From Allocoleopsis franciscana PCC 7113 (GTDB lineage Bacteria > Cyanobacteriota > Cyanobacteriia > Cyanobacteriales > Coleofasciculaceae), in contig NC_019738.1 in assembly GCF_000317515.1 (NCBI RefSeq), positions 347,501 to 411,500 on the forward strand: DNA of 64,000 nt, in the 5' to 3' direction. Under the pieces are notes generated by a model. The model searched no databases and was not told the DNA's origin. It worked only from the letters and a program-made list of their open reading frames with translations. Position 1 is the first letter of the stretch. Each line of letters begins with the position of its first letter. Position numbers and translations under genes: made by a program. Below are positions 42,725 to 52,083 of this stretch, in pieces.

Positions 42725-45700
42725 TCATGAATGGTCGGTATCCACTTTGAAAACTCCTACCGAAGATTGAAGTTCTTGGGCAACAGCTACGGTTTGCTGC
42801 AAAGAGCGCGAAATTTGATGGGAAGATTCAGAGGTTCGCTCAGAAACCCTAGCAATCTTCTGCATTAAGTTGGTAACCGCTAAAGAGGTTTGCGCTTGAG
42901 ATACGGTTGCACTCGAAATCGATTGCACTAACTCATCAATCTGATGAGATACCTCTAAAATCTGACCGAGGCTATCCTTGGTTTCTTCCACCAAATAAGT
43001 GCCTTCTACAACCTGAGAAGTCCCCAATTCCATCGCCTCAACTACTTCATTGGTTTCTCGTTGGATGGTTTCTACAATGTGTTCAATTTCTTGAGTGGCA
43101 GCCGTTGAACGCTCAGCCAATTCACTGATTTCCTCTGCAACGGCTGTAAAGCTTTGGGCATCCTCATTTTCTCGTGCCGTTTGAATTCCAGCATTCAGCG
43201 CTAGCATGTTAGTTGCTTGAGCAATCTGTTGAATCAAGTAAACGGCTTTGGAAATTTCCTGAGAGGATTGACCTAAACGCTTCACTTTTTTGGAGGTTTC
43301 TCCCACCGTGGCTCGCAATTTTAAAATTCCTTGCACCGTGCGCTCCATCGCTTGTCCACCCGCTTGGGCAGTAGTAGAGGCAGAGCGAGCAACGGCGGCG
43401 GCGCGGTGGGCACTCTCGGCAACCGCTTGAATGGAAAGCGTCATTTGCTCGACGGAACCCAGGGTACGGGTAATTTCTTCTGCCTGTGTAAGAGCTTGAT
43501 CAGACAGTTGACGGATGGCTCCTTCGTTTTCCCCTAAGGATACGTTGACTTGCACCGCTGCTTGTTTCACCTGAGTCACAATGCCGCGCAGACTGGCAAT
43601 GATGGAATTGAAAAAGTCTGCAACGGTGCCAATTTCCCCTTCTTTCACCTCCGCGAGAACGGTGAGATCGCCCTTAGCGGCTCCTTTGACTTCGTTGAGC
43701 AGTTCTGCCAATTGACGCTGGAGTGCTTCTTTTTGCTGGCGTTGCTCTTGAAAACTCGCTTGAGCTTCCTGACGCGCTTGCTCTCTCTGTTCCAAAAGGG
43801 TAGCTTGCTCGATCGCAATTCCTACCTGTGTCGCCACCTGTGCCAACCAATTAATTTCTTCCTCTTGCCAATCTCGTGGCTTGGCACATTGATGGGCAAT
43901 CAGTAAACCGAGCAACTCATCCCGAATCAGAATCGGGGCGACTAAATTCGCCTTAACTTCAAAGCGTTCGAGTAACTTAATATGACACTTGGTTAAATTG
44001 GCCTGATAGATGTCATTAATCGCACGAACGCGACCTTTGCGGTAGAGTCCGCCATGATTTCCCTTAAAACAAGTGTCCTCTACCTCCGCCCCTAGGGCAA
44101 TTGTCCAATTCGAGTCCACGGATTCAGCAATCATGGTGCCACTCCAGTCGGAATCGAAACGGTAGATTAACACTCGGTCGGCTTTTAAGGCTTGTTTCAC
44201 CTGTCGCACCGTGGTGCTGAAGATATCTTCCAAGTTAAGCGATCGCAAAATTTGCTTGGTCATTTCAGCAAAGGCACGGGCGCGTTTGGCTTCGGCTTCT
44301 TTTTGTTGACGCTGCTCAAGAGCTGCCATCTCCGCCGCTTCTGCTAGTAATCGAGCGCGTTCGGCTTCGGCTTCTTTCTGTTTTCGCAAGGTTTCCTGCT
44401 GTTTAAGTAGCATCGCTTGGTCTAAAGCTACCCCTACCTGGTTCGCCACTTGCTTGAAGAAATCAATTTCGATTTCTTTCCACGTCCTGGGAGCAGAACA
44501 TTGATGGGCAATCAGCAAGCCATGAAGCTGTCGGTCAACAATAATCGGCACAATCAGGTTGGCTTTGACCGATAAGGTTTCCAGTTGCCTTAAGTGACAA
44601 TCGCTTAAATCAGCTTTGGAAATATCCTCGTTGGCTTTGACTCGACCTTTCTCATAAAGAATCACATAGCGATTCTCAAAACAAGGGTTAGCCATTTGCA
44701 ATCCCAAGGCACTAGGCCAACCCCGCGCCACAGATTCGGCAACAACCATGCCGTGCCCTTCCGACTCGAAGCGATAAACCACCACGCGATCGGCTTGTAG
44801 GGCGGCGCGAGTCTCCACCACGGCGGTGTTGAAAATATAATCCGTATCCAGGGATTCCCGAATATTGGAGGTGATGTCATTCAACAACCGTGCCCGTTCA
44901 GCTTCCGCTTCTTGCTGTTTGCGGAGAGTTTCTTCCTTTTTAAGGAGGATTTCTTGGTTCAGGGCAAAGCCCATCTGGGTGGCGACTTGTTTTAAGAAAT
45001 CAATTTCGGTTTCCTTCCAGGTTCGAGAGCCAGAACACTGGTGGGTAATCAATAAACCATGAAGTTGTCGGTCTGCAATGATTGGTACGACTAAGTTCGC
45101 TTTGACGGAAAAGGTTTCCAGTTGTCGGATATGACAATCGGTTAAACCAGCGTTGTAAATATCGTTAGTCGCTCGAATCCGGCCTTTCTGGTAAGGAATG
45201 ACGTATCGATCTTTAAAACAGGTGTCATTAATTTGAGCACCGAGAGAAGGAGGCCAACCCCGACCCACGGATTCGGCAATCATCGTACCATTCCAGTCTG
45301 GATTGAAGCGATAGACAATAACGCGATCGGCTTTCAGGGCGGCGCGGACTTCTGCTACCACCGTGGTGAACATGTCTTGGGTGTCGAAGGCTTCTCGAAT
45401 GCTGGAGGAAATGGAATTCAAGAGTAGTTCTTGCTTCACCTCAGCCGCTTGTTGGCTAAATTGAAGCTGAAGCTGGTCTGCCAGTTGGTTAATATGAGTG
45501 CTTAAGGTGGATAATTCGTCTTCTCCTTGGACTTTTAGGTAAGTATTGAGTTCTCCCCGACCCAATTTTTCTACGGCGTTGGTGGCTGCACTGATTTCAC
45601 GCGAGGCGCGGTGGGAGAGGAAAGCGGCGATCGCACCGACTAATAAGACGGTTCCCCCTGTTCCCAGCATCAGAGTCAGCAACAGTTGTGCCTTCAGCTC

Positions 45701-46273
45701 TGACATCGTGGTGGTGGGGCTTTGACCGGTTTGGGCAACCTGTGTGGTAATCGCTTGATTGGTGAGGTAGTAGCTGGTTGCGCCGATTCCGATCGCGGGG
45801 AGTGTGCCAAATGCGATCGCCAACAGGATGGCTTTTGTACTCAATCGCAATTGCCGCCACCAGGGAGGACTTGATTGCTGAGGAGACTGACTAGAGAGAG
45901 CTATGCTAAATGGCGGGTTCTTCAGCGTACTCGTAAATACTTGGGGCACAGAGAGTTGCCCCAGAGGGGAATGACTCCCCTGACTCGCTATCGGGGGATG
46001 ACTCGGACTGCCTGAAGACTCGTTCTCCAGTTGAACTAACGCCGTGCGAGCTAAGTCAGCCGTTGCCGAATCACCCGCCAGTCTGAGCGCTTCTCGCAAT
46101 TCAGCTCTAGCTTTGTCCAAATCGCCAGCTTCACGAGAGGCGGCACCTAGCCAAATGCGAATTTTCGCATCTTGAGGTTGCTGGGTAGCCAAGTCGGAAA
46201 ACGGTTGTATCGCCGCTTCATACTGTCCTTGCGAATGGGTTTTGGCTAGAGCTTGATCGAGTTGATTTTTCAT
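42725..46273 (-). CDS. Chemoreceptor with TPR, HAMP and three cyanobacteriochrome-like GAF domains
   Basis: 1182 residues. ~15-90: TPR-like (AAIQPFSDLATQQPQDAKIR). Two membrane helices (~145-168 and ~195-218), then HAMP (~220-275). Three GAF domains (~290-440, 470-620, 675-825), separated by helical linkers with repeated QKEAEAERARLL. Each GAF has the phytochrome-type Cys-His pair (TDCHIRQLE, SDCHLRQLE, TKCHIKLLE) and, ~30 residues earlier, DTCF, NPCF or DTCF, like the second cysteine site of DXCF cyanobacteriochromes. ~880-1182: methyl-accepting signalling domain, whose tip reads LNAGIQTARENEDAQSF rather than the usual LNAAIEAARAGE. Candidate phototaxis receptor related to PixJ; bilin binding is inferred. 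No che genes adjoin it. Confidence 0.85.
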   Translation of the reverse strand: MKNQLDQALAKTHSQGQYEAAIQPFSDLATQQPQDAKIRIWLGAASREAGDLDKARAELREALRLAGDSATADLARTALVQLENESSGSPSHPPIASQGSHSPLGQLSVPQVFTSTLKNPPFSIALSSQSPQQSSPPWWRQLRLSTKAILLAIAFGTLPAIGIGATSYYLTNQAITTQVAQTGQSPTTTMSELKAQLLLTLMLGTGGTVLLVGAIAAFLSHRASREISAATNAVEKLGRGELNTYLKVQGEDELSTLSTHINQLADQLQLQFSQQAAEVKQELLLNSISSSIREAFDTQDMFTTVVAEVRAALKADRVIVYRFNPDWNGTMIAESVGRGWPPSLGAQINDTCFKDRYVIPYQKGRIRATNDIYNAGLTDCHIRQLETFSVKANLVVPIIADRQLHGLLITHQCSGSRTWKETEIDFLKQVATQMGFALNQEILLKKEETLRKQQEAEAERARLLNDITSNIRESLDTDYIFNTAVVETRAALQADRVVVYRFESEGHGMVVAESVARGWPSALGLQMANPCFENRYVILYEKGRVKANEDISKADLSDCHLRQLETLSVKANLIVPIIVDRQLHGLLIAHQCSAPRTWKEIEIDFFKQVANQVGVALDQAMLLKQQETLRKQKEAEAERARLLAEAAEMAALEQRQQKEAEAKRARAFAEMTKQILRSLNLEDIFSTTVRQVKQALKADRVLIYRFDSDWSGTMIAESVDSNWTIALGAEVEDTCFKGNHGGLYRKGRVRAINDIYQANLTKCHIKLLERFEVKANLVAPILIRDELLGLLIAHQCAKPRDWQEEEINWLAQVATQVGIAIEQATLLEQREQARQEAQASFQEQRQQKEALQRQLAELLNEVKGAAKGDLTVLAEVKEGEIGTVADFFNSIIASLRGIVTQVKQAAVQVNVSLGENEGAIRQLSDQALTQAEEITRTLGSVEQMTLSIQAVAESAHRAAAVARSASTTAQAGGQAMERTVQGILKLRATVGETSKKVKRLGQSSQEISKAVYLIQQIAQATNMLALNAGIQTARENEDAQSFTAVAEEISELAERSTAATQEIEHIVETIQRETNEVVEAMELGTSQVVEGTYLVEETKDSLGQILEVSHQIDELVQSISSATVSQAQTSLAVTNLMQKIARVSERTSESSHQISRSLQQTVAVAQELQSSVGVFKVDTDHS

Positions 46274-46400
46274 GAGAGAAGGGAACTACCTTAGGTAAGA
46301 CGTTGACATAAGTCAGATTGCAGCGATAAGGGCACCCTGGCTAAGTCCTGTTCGGGATGAACGATTCCCACGGGATTCGTTAACAGGCGCAGGCATTGGT

Positions 46401-46433
46401 AGCTTTTGAAACGTTTAGCTCACTTCAAAAGCT
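46401..46433. repeat. Inverted repeat upstream of the chemoreceptor gene
   Basis: AGCTTTTGAA and TTCAAAAGCT form a perfect 10-bp stem with a 13-base loop, ~130 bases before the chemoreceptor start. A perfect 14-bp palindrome (GACGCCATGGCGTC) follows at 46459-46472. Either could be a regulatory site. The rest of the 46274-46984 gap holds tandem repeats; a 72-codon frame at 46465 has no convincing features. Confidence 0.45.
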
Positions 46434-46833
46434 CTGTGCGTAACGACACTCAGCACCCGACGCCATGGCGTCACACGATTTGGCAGAACACCTGAATCAA
46501 AAACTCTGGCTTGTGGAGCAGCAGTCAAGGAATAACTTGAGTAGTGTGGAGATGCCCAAAAGAATGACTGCTGGCATCACTATCAATTTTTATGTAGAAT
46601 TACTGAATTCCGTGAAATCAAGTGTAACATTTAATGCTTCGATGTTCAGTGTGTTCGCTGAGTTTAATGTAAAGCTGTGTTAAAGATTTGGCAAACGACC
46701 GCTAAATTGTATCCTATCTTAATGGTGAACTCAGGAATGGCGGTGTGCCTCAGCCGTATTGCCGAATGTTGCTCCGCATAATTACTGAAAGTGATAAAGA
46801 TGGGGAGTGATAGCGAGTTCAAAGAGATATAGC

Positions 46834-46861
46834 AGAAGGCAGAAGGCAGAAGGCAGAAGGC
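46834..46861. repeat. Heptamer tandem repeat (AGAAGGC)4
   Basis: Four perfect AGAAGGC units, a second heptamer family besides ATTACCA at 9713. It is followed at ~46912-46984 by a degenerate CAGCACC(C) array that runs up to the stop codon of the esterase gene. Confidence 0.9.
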
Positions 46862-46984
46862 TTTTATGTTTATATCTGTCCTAACCTTGGTGGTGACAGC
46901 TATAACTTTCTTTCCTCAGCACCTCAGCACCCCAGCACCCCCGCACCCCAGCACCCCCGCACCTCAGCTCCTCAGCGCCCCCGC

Positions 46985-48181
46985 TTACTGGAGTGCCCAA
47001 GCTAAGAAACGCTCGGTATAGTAGAGGGCTAGCTGATTGCTGGGGCCGTGAAAGATGGCGTCGAAGGCATGTTCTGCCCAAGGAATTTCCAACAGGATCG
47101 CCTTACTGTTGGCGGCAAGCAGACGTTGGTGCATATTCTGGGCAAAGCGGACTTGGACAATATGATCACGACTTCCATGTACGAGTAGGGTGGGCGGGAG
47201 TGGGCGTGTCACATAAGTGACGGGTGATGCTTGAACGTATTTTTCAGGTTGTTCATCCGGTGAACCCCCTAGAAAGGCTTCGAGTACGGCGCGTACATTG
47301 TAGGGATCGGGTTTGGGTGGATTTTTGTATCCGTTAGTGAGGTTGAATGGCCCATAGTAGCTTACAACTGCCCGCACGGGTAAGGCATCGGGTTGATAAG
47401 CGGTTAACATTGCCAAATGTCCGCCGGCGGAACGTCCGAGTAAGGCGATGCGGGTGATATCGGTTTCATACTCAGTGGCGTGCTGCTGAATAAAGGTGAG
47501 TGCGGCACGGACATCATCAAGTTGAGCCGGAAACTGATAACGGGGTGCATGGCGATAGGCGATCGCAAACACGGTATAACCTTGATGTGCCATGTAACGG
47601 CTGAAGTTCGCATAATGGGAGGCGCTACCGCTTTGCCAACCCCCGCCATAAATAATCACAATCGCGGGGTATTGTCCTACTTGGGGAGGGCGGTATAGAT
47701 CCAGATTCAGCGGTACGCCATCGGGGGCGGCAAATGGGATATCCGGGGTGTAGCGTACCGGCATCTGAGGAATACCTCGGAAGGCATCCGCGAGGATAAA
47801 GGGATGAGGGCGCAACTGATTTTGCACCGATGGGGAAATCTGCTGTTCATAGTTTGCCCCTAAGGTATCATGCATCACCTCTGACATCTGCTGCTCAGTG
47901 GCAGGTAGCTGTATCAGAGGCAAAAGACTTAAGAAAAGTCCGAGCAAACTAGCGCCCAAAGTCCCACGTTGCAGCCAACCCTCGTGTCCTCCAAACCATG
48001 ACACTCCCACCGCAATCACATTCAGGACTACTAGCCAAGGACTGACTTCGGGTGTTCCCACCCCCAAGGGTAGGAGAGACATAGTGGGAACTGGGATCAC
48101 AATCCAGCTACTTAAGAATAGGCTGATGCTACTTAGCAGCAGCGCCAGCCAGGGTAATACTGCCCTAATGGGATAAAACAT
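46985..48181 (-). CDS. Membrane-bound alpha/beta hydrolase (HSL/BD-FAE-type esterase)
   Basis: 398 residues. Three or four hydrophobic helices fill the first ~110 residues (WLALLLSSISLFLSSWIVI, WLVVLNVIAVGVSWF, GTLGASLLGLFLSLLPLI). The hydrolase domain begins near 140 (DGVPLNLDLYRP). The oxyanion loop is YGGGWQSG, the nucleophile is in LLGRSAGGHLAML, the acid in HGSRDHIVQ and the histidine in WAEHAFD, so the triad is complete. An esterase or lipase of the hormone-sensitive-lipase group with a membrane anchor; the natural substrate is unknown. The start overlaps the broken GMC gene by 17 bases. Confidence 0.85.
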   Translation of the reverse strand: MFYPIRAVLPWLALLLSSISLFLSSWIVIPVPTMSLLPLGVGTPEVSPWLVVLNVIAVGVSWFGGHEGWLQRGTLGASLLGLFLSLLPLIQLPATEQQMSEVMHDTLGANYEQQISPSVQNQLRPHPFILADAFRGIPQMPVRYTPDIPFAAPDGVPLNLDLYRPPQVGQYPAIVIIYGGGWQSGSASHYANFSRYMAHQGYTVFAIAYRHAPRYQFPAQLDDVRAALTFIQQHATEYETDITRIALLGRSAGGHLAMLTAYQPDALPVRAVVSYYGPFNLTNGYKNPPKPDPYNVRAVLEAFLGGSPDEQPEKYVQASPVTYVTRPLPPTLLVHGSRDHIVQVRFAQNMHQRLLAANSKAILLEIPWAEHAFDAIFHGPSNQLALYYTERFLAWALQ

Positions 48182-48485
48182 AGATGATTTTATGACTGTT
48201 ACCCCGAATATAAATCATGGCGTTCAGCGAACTACTTCCACCGAGTACCTTTCCACGAGGCCAGTAAAGTTCTCGGTTATTTAGGTAAGGTTGTTTTTCA
48301 GTATAGTAAGCCCAGTCATACTCGGTTTTCAATAATTTGGAGAAAGCCGCAGGAATATGAATGGCTTGCGGTTGATCGGATGCCCCTGCTTCTAGCAGTA
48401 AAACTGTAGTTTTTGCCTCTTCCGTGAGGCGGTTTGCCAGCACACAACCGGCTGACCCAGCCCCAATGATTGCATAGTCATACAT
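48165..48485 (-). pseudogene. GMC oxidoreductase (choline dehydrogenase family), 5' fragment
   Basis: About 106 codons from ATG at 48485. It begins with the FAD-binding motif (DYAIIGAGSAGCVLANRL) and continues with the GMC signature (RGKVLGGSSSLNAMIYIRG). Normal members have ~510 residues; here similarity stops at IYIRGN (~48198) and a stop follows after ten unrelated residues. About 80% of the gene, including the catalytic His/Asn region, has been deleted. It cannot be an active oxidase. The deletion joined it to the esterase start. Confidence 0.8.
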
Positions 48486-48647
48486 AGGGTTTCTTTCTTT
48501 TCTTTTGTGTTGAAAATACCTCAAACAGATATAACTCAAGCCTATACTTTTCTATGACAGTCTTTGGCATTAGTGGGCGCTTGGGTGCTCATTCTGAGAA
48601 AAATTGCATTCCTCACTACAAACTAACGTTCTAACCTTCAACTGCTA

Positions 48648-50321
48648 TTACTCTCCTGGTTTTAGGTAATCTAGTAAACGGTCTCCTGAGTCAGCACGAA
48701 TCAACGCCACAACAACTTCTGGCAACGCTACCCTCCTGGGATAGATAAAAAAGCGAGGTTCCCACTGAGGCTTATATTTTTCTTTGAAGGCATGTAATCC
48801 CTTGAAGTTATAGAACTGATTTAAGTGTTCGTAAAGATAGTTCAGTGCCTTTTCTAAACGAGGAGACTGAGGCTTTTCCCCAAGGCCAGAAAGCGCGGAT
48901 AGACCAAGGTTAAATCTGTCATAGCCCCGTTCTTTAAAGTGCTGAAACATTGAGCTAAATAAGAAGTCCATCGTCCCTTGCTCGACCTCAACCCGTCGCC
49001 GCATCATATCAATCGTAGTTTTGTTTAACTCATACTCTGGTATCAGATTGGCAAAGGCGCTAATCTGACCGTCAGCCGCCTGCACGACGGCAATTTCACA
49101 ATCCCGCAGATAGTCCTCATAAAACCAGCCTAGCGAGAACTGTTTTTCCGACCCTTGTGTCATCTTGAGCCACTCATCGCTCACTGGCTTTAACTCTTGC
49201 AGCAATTGATCGGAAATAGGGGGTTGGTAAAACTTGACTTCATGCCCTAATTTTTTCATGCGGTTCAATGCAGATCTCATGTCTTGAGCCGCTTTGCCTT
49301 GTAGGGTAAAGGCTTTGAGATCAACGATCGCTTCTTCCCCAATCTTAATGGTATGAAAGCCAAGTGCTCTGTAAAGCTCTAAGTCGTCGGGCAATGTCTG
49401 GTAAAAGGCTGGATGCCAATCATTACGCTGACAAAACTGTTGAAAGCCAATAATCACCTCCTTGCGGTCATCCTCAGGGCCAATCGGGTCTCCTAATGCG
49501 ATCGCACCTCGACCTTTGGGGACATACGCAATTACGCTACGTCCCGAAGGACTAAAGTAATAGGCTTTATCTTTTAATAGGGTTAAAGCGGCTAAAGATG
49601 AGCGACTATATTGCTTGACAATTTCCTTCGCCCGTTGTCGTTCCTCTGGAGTCGCAGGTTCCCCCCGCAGCAACACCGGTCGCAAGAGCATAATCAGAGC
49701 AGAGGAAAGTGTAACCCCTCCTACCAAATAAATTGAATTGGCAAAAAAGCGCCCATAGCGAGTTCTTGGTACCAACCCAGCATTGTCTTCTGTGAAAAAC
49801 ATTGCCAAGGTTTGATAGAGGGCATCGGTGAGAGTAAAGTTATAGTCGTAGTGCCGCAAGTCTACGAGAAAAAAACCAGCCGTTCCGTAGGCAAGGGTGA
49901 ATAATAATGCCCCAATGAGTATCCTAAACCCTTGGGCGATTGAAGGACGGTCTGATTGTGCCGTGAAGATATCCCGCATGAGCAGCAGTTGTACTAGCAG
50001 CACCAAAGACAAAAGACTCTCTTCCCAGTCAAACCCCTTGAGCAAGTGACTGATGATTGAGACAATGAGCAACCCTACGGTTAAGAGCCACGCTATCCGC
50101 TTCCGTCTCAACAAATTACTAGCAAGCATTAGCAAGAAAAATCCCGTCAGTGCTGCAAACAGATGTCCGCCTTGCCGCACTTCAAAGGGGAAAATTCCCT
50201 TAAGCCACTTCACTCGTGCCCATTCGCTGACTGTAACAGCAGACAGCAGGTTAACCACTCCGACTAAGCTGGTTAGAAAGGCAGCAGTCCATACACCAAT
50301 TTGAGTGCGTCGCGTTAGCAC
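48648..50321 (-). CDS. DUF2156 / MprF C-terminal-like membrane protein
   Basis: 557 residues. Six hydrophobic helices in the first ~220 residues, then a soluble domain of the DUF2156 type (GNAT-like fold used by MprF to transfer amino acids from tRNA to lipids): SPSGRSVIAYVPKGRGAIAL, GDPIGPEDDRKEVIIGF, MRSALNRMKKLGHEVKFYQP, MDFLFSSMFQHFKERGYDRF and FKEKYKPQWEPRFFIYP. The helix set is shorter than the flippase part of full MprF. Substrate unknown. A degenerate IS lies only 28 bases upstream of the start codon and may have replaced the native promoter. Confidence 0.85.
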   Translation of the reverse strand: MLTRRTQIGVWTAAFLTSLVGVVNLLSAVTVSEWARVKWLKGIFPFEVRQGGHLFAALTGFFLLMLASNLLRRKRIAWLLTVGLLIVSIISHLLKGFDWEESLLSLVLLVQLLLMRDIFTAQSDRPSIAQGFRILIGALLFTLAYGTAGFFLVDLRHYDYNFTLTDALYQTLAMFFTEDNAGLVPRTRYGRFFANSIYLVGGVTLSSALIMLLRPVLLRGEPATPEERQRAKEIVKQYSRSSLAALTLLKDKAYYFSPSGRSVIAYVPKGRGAIALGDPIGPEDDRKEVIIGFQQFCQRNDWHPAFYQTLPDDLELYRALGFHTIKIGEEAIVDLKAFTLQGKAAQDMRSALNRMKKLGHEVKFYQPPISDQLLQELKPVSDEWLKMTQGSEKQFSLGWFYEDYLRDCEIAVVQAADGQISAFANLIPEYELNKTTIDMMRRRVEVEQGTMDFLFSSMFQHFKERGYDRFNLGLSALSGLGEKPQSPRLEKALNYLYEHLNQFYNFKGLHAFKEKYKPQWEPRFFIYPRRVALPEVVVALIRADSGDRLLDYLKPGE

Positions 50322-50348
50322 GGCGATATCCTCATAAAACGATAGTTA

Positions 50349-52019
50349 GGGCTTGCTGAATAAGTCTCCAGAAAACAACCGATGGATTAATTAGTTATTT
50401 AAGGCTCAAGAAATAATAAGCTCTTGTTGCTGAGAATTCCTCCAATCATAACTGGGATTAATAACTGACCCAAAAAAAGAGGTGATGAGAGTTGGAAGCA
50501 CAAAAAAAGTAAAAACCTGCCGTAGCAGGGTGGAAAGATTCATGACTAAAAAAGTAATGGCAATCGCTGGCGAGTGAAGTGTGAGAGAGTTTAGCCATGA
50601 CTCGATTCAAGCTAAATCTACGTTTGGATACTCCAAATTTTCCTTCAATAGCATTACGAACTCTTTCATCTTCTTGTGCTTGCTTCTTCTTTTCGTCACT
50701 GACATTGGCTGGTGGTCTTCCCAAAGGGGGGCCACTGATTCTAATTCCTCTTTCTTTACAGAAAGCTCGATTGGAGCGGGTTCGATAAATTCGGTCAACG
50801 TGTACCGATTCGGGATACACTCCTGTCGCCTCTTTAAAGGCTTCTACTTGAGCTTTGAAATCTCCTGATTCATTAAAGTTATTCCAATCTATCCGGTCTA
50901 AAAATACATATCCATCTCTTAAACTTACCGATAGTTTGGCTCCAAATTCTACCGGAGTTCCGGCTTTCCCTCTCACAATTGGACGGATATGCGGTTGACT
51001 TAAACTGACTATCCTGTCCTCAATTGTTTGAGTTTTCTTATCATACATCCATTGCTGTTGACGATAGACTTCCTCCACCACCAGTAAGCTTTTATATTCA
51101 CTGGAGCTTAAAACCTCAAGACAAGCACCTACCTGGATTAGCTGCTCTATGTGAGATAAATTTCTTTTGACATATTGCAGTTGTTTTCTAATTGCTTTTC
51201 TGATTTGTTTCCTTGACGGCCTCCGTTTTTTGGCGACTTGCAAGTAATTTTTTCGAGCCAGGTTTCTATAAGTTTTTGGCTTTTTCTCTAGCTTCCCTTT
51301 CAGCGGTTCATACAGAATGTCTATTATCTTTTCTGTTTTGACTCTAGCTTGATTTAATAGACCCAAGTCATTGGGATAGCTGATATCTCCTGGCGCACAG
51401 GTAGCATCCAGTATTAATTTCCCTTGATTTTCGACTTTTCTTGTTTCTTGACTTTCTGAAGCTGAGCTTTTTTTTTAGGCTCCTCCTCAATCTCTGACTG
51501 ACTCTTACTCACCATTCTTTCATTTATTTGATTGACTAGATTCACATTTATCCTTTCCCGAAATCTTGTCAATAGTGATGGGTCATAAGGGGCTTCACTG
51601 CTGTAATGGGTTTTCCCTATAAAGTACTGTAAGTAAGGGTTCTCTTTTATTTGTTCTACTGCCTCTCTATCGCTTACTCCTAATTTTTCTTTTATTATTA
51701 ATGAACCCAACGCTACCCTAAATGGCAGTGCTGGCGCACCCATATCTCTATCAAAATTCAAGGCATATTCTTCTTCAAATTCATCCCAGGGTACTAACTT
51801 CGCCATGATTACCCAACGGTTATCCTGTGATAACTTTCCCTCAAAGGGCAGTTCAAAATCTTCCGCTTGCCTGGGGGCATCCTCAACTTTTCGGTACATC
51901 TACCTGAGCGGGGCTGCTAGAGTTTCGACGAATTTTACCAAATTTCCTGCGAGCTAAGCAACTATCAATGCCGCTTAAACTATTGATGGCTAAGGGTTAG
52001 ACCTTTGTGCAGCAAGCCC
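50349..52019. mobile_element. IS5-type insertion sequence (degenerate)
   Basis: 1671 bp bounded by inverted repeats: GGGCTTGCTGAATAA at the left, and at the right the complement of GGGCTTGCTGCACAA (13 of 15 identical). TAGTTA occurs immediately outside both ends (50343-50348 and 52020-52025) and is probably the target duplication; IS5 elements usually give 2-4 bp, so part of it may be chance. It contains one transposase gene in the minus direction, broken twice. It sits between the DUF2156 and esterase genes. Confidence 0.8.
50406..51899 (-). pseudogene. IS5-type DDE transposase with two frame changes
   Basis: Reading from ATG at 51899: the N-terminal DUF772-type domain (LPFRVALGSLIIKEKLGVSD, DPSLLTRFRERI) runs to a stop at 51414. 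At a run of nine A (51465-51473 on the plus strand as T) a -1 shift, or an extra A, restores the frame, which continues VENQGKLILDATCAPGDISY. The DDE core follows (LDATC, VHVDRIYRTRSNRAFC, GKFGVSKRRFSLNRVMAKL). Near 50575-50585 another shift occurs; in the other frame AIAITFLVMNLSTLLRQVF, the family's normal end, continues to a stop at 50406. The first shift could be programmed slippage; the second is decay, so no active enzyme is expected. Confidence 0.85.
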
Positions 52020-52083
52020 TAGTTAACAATCGCTGATTAACTATTAGGCTAGAGGCAAAAGCGGCCTACCAAAGACACTTTAC

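Noticed and set aside
46465-46683. 72-codon frame upstream of the chemoreceptor
   Set aside because: Begins inside a palindrome, has no recognisable domain and reads into low-complexity AT-rich sequence.
46912-46984. CAGCACCCC-rich array as a coding C-terminal extension
   Set aside because: It lies beyond the esterase stop codon and reads as a degenerate simple repeat with no start or domain.
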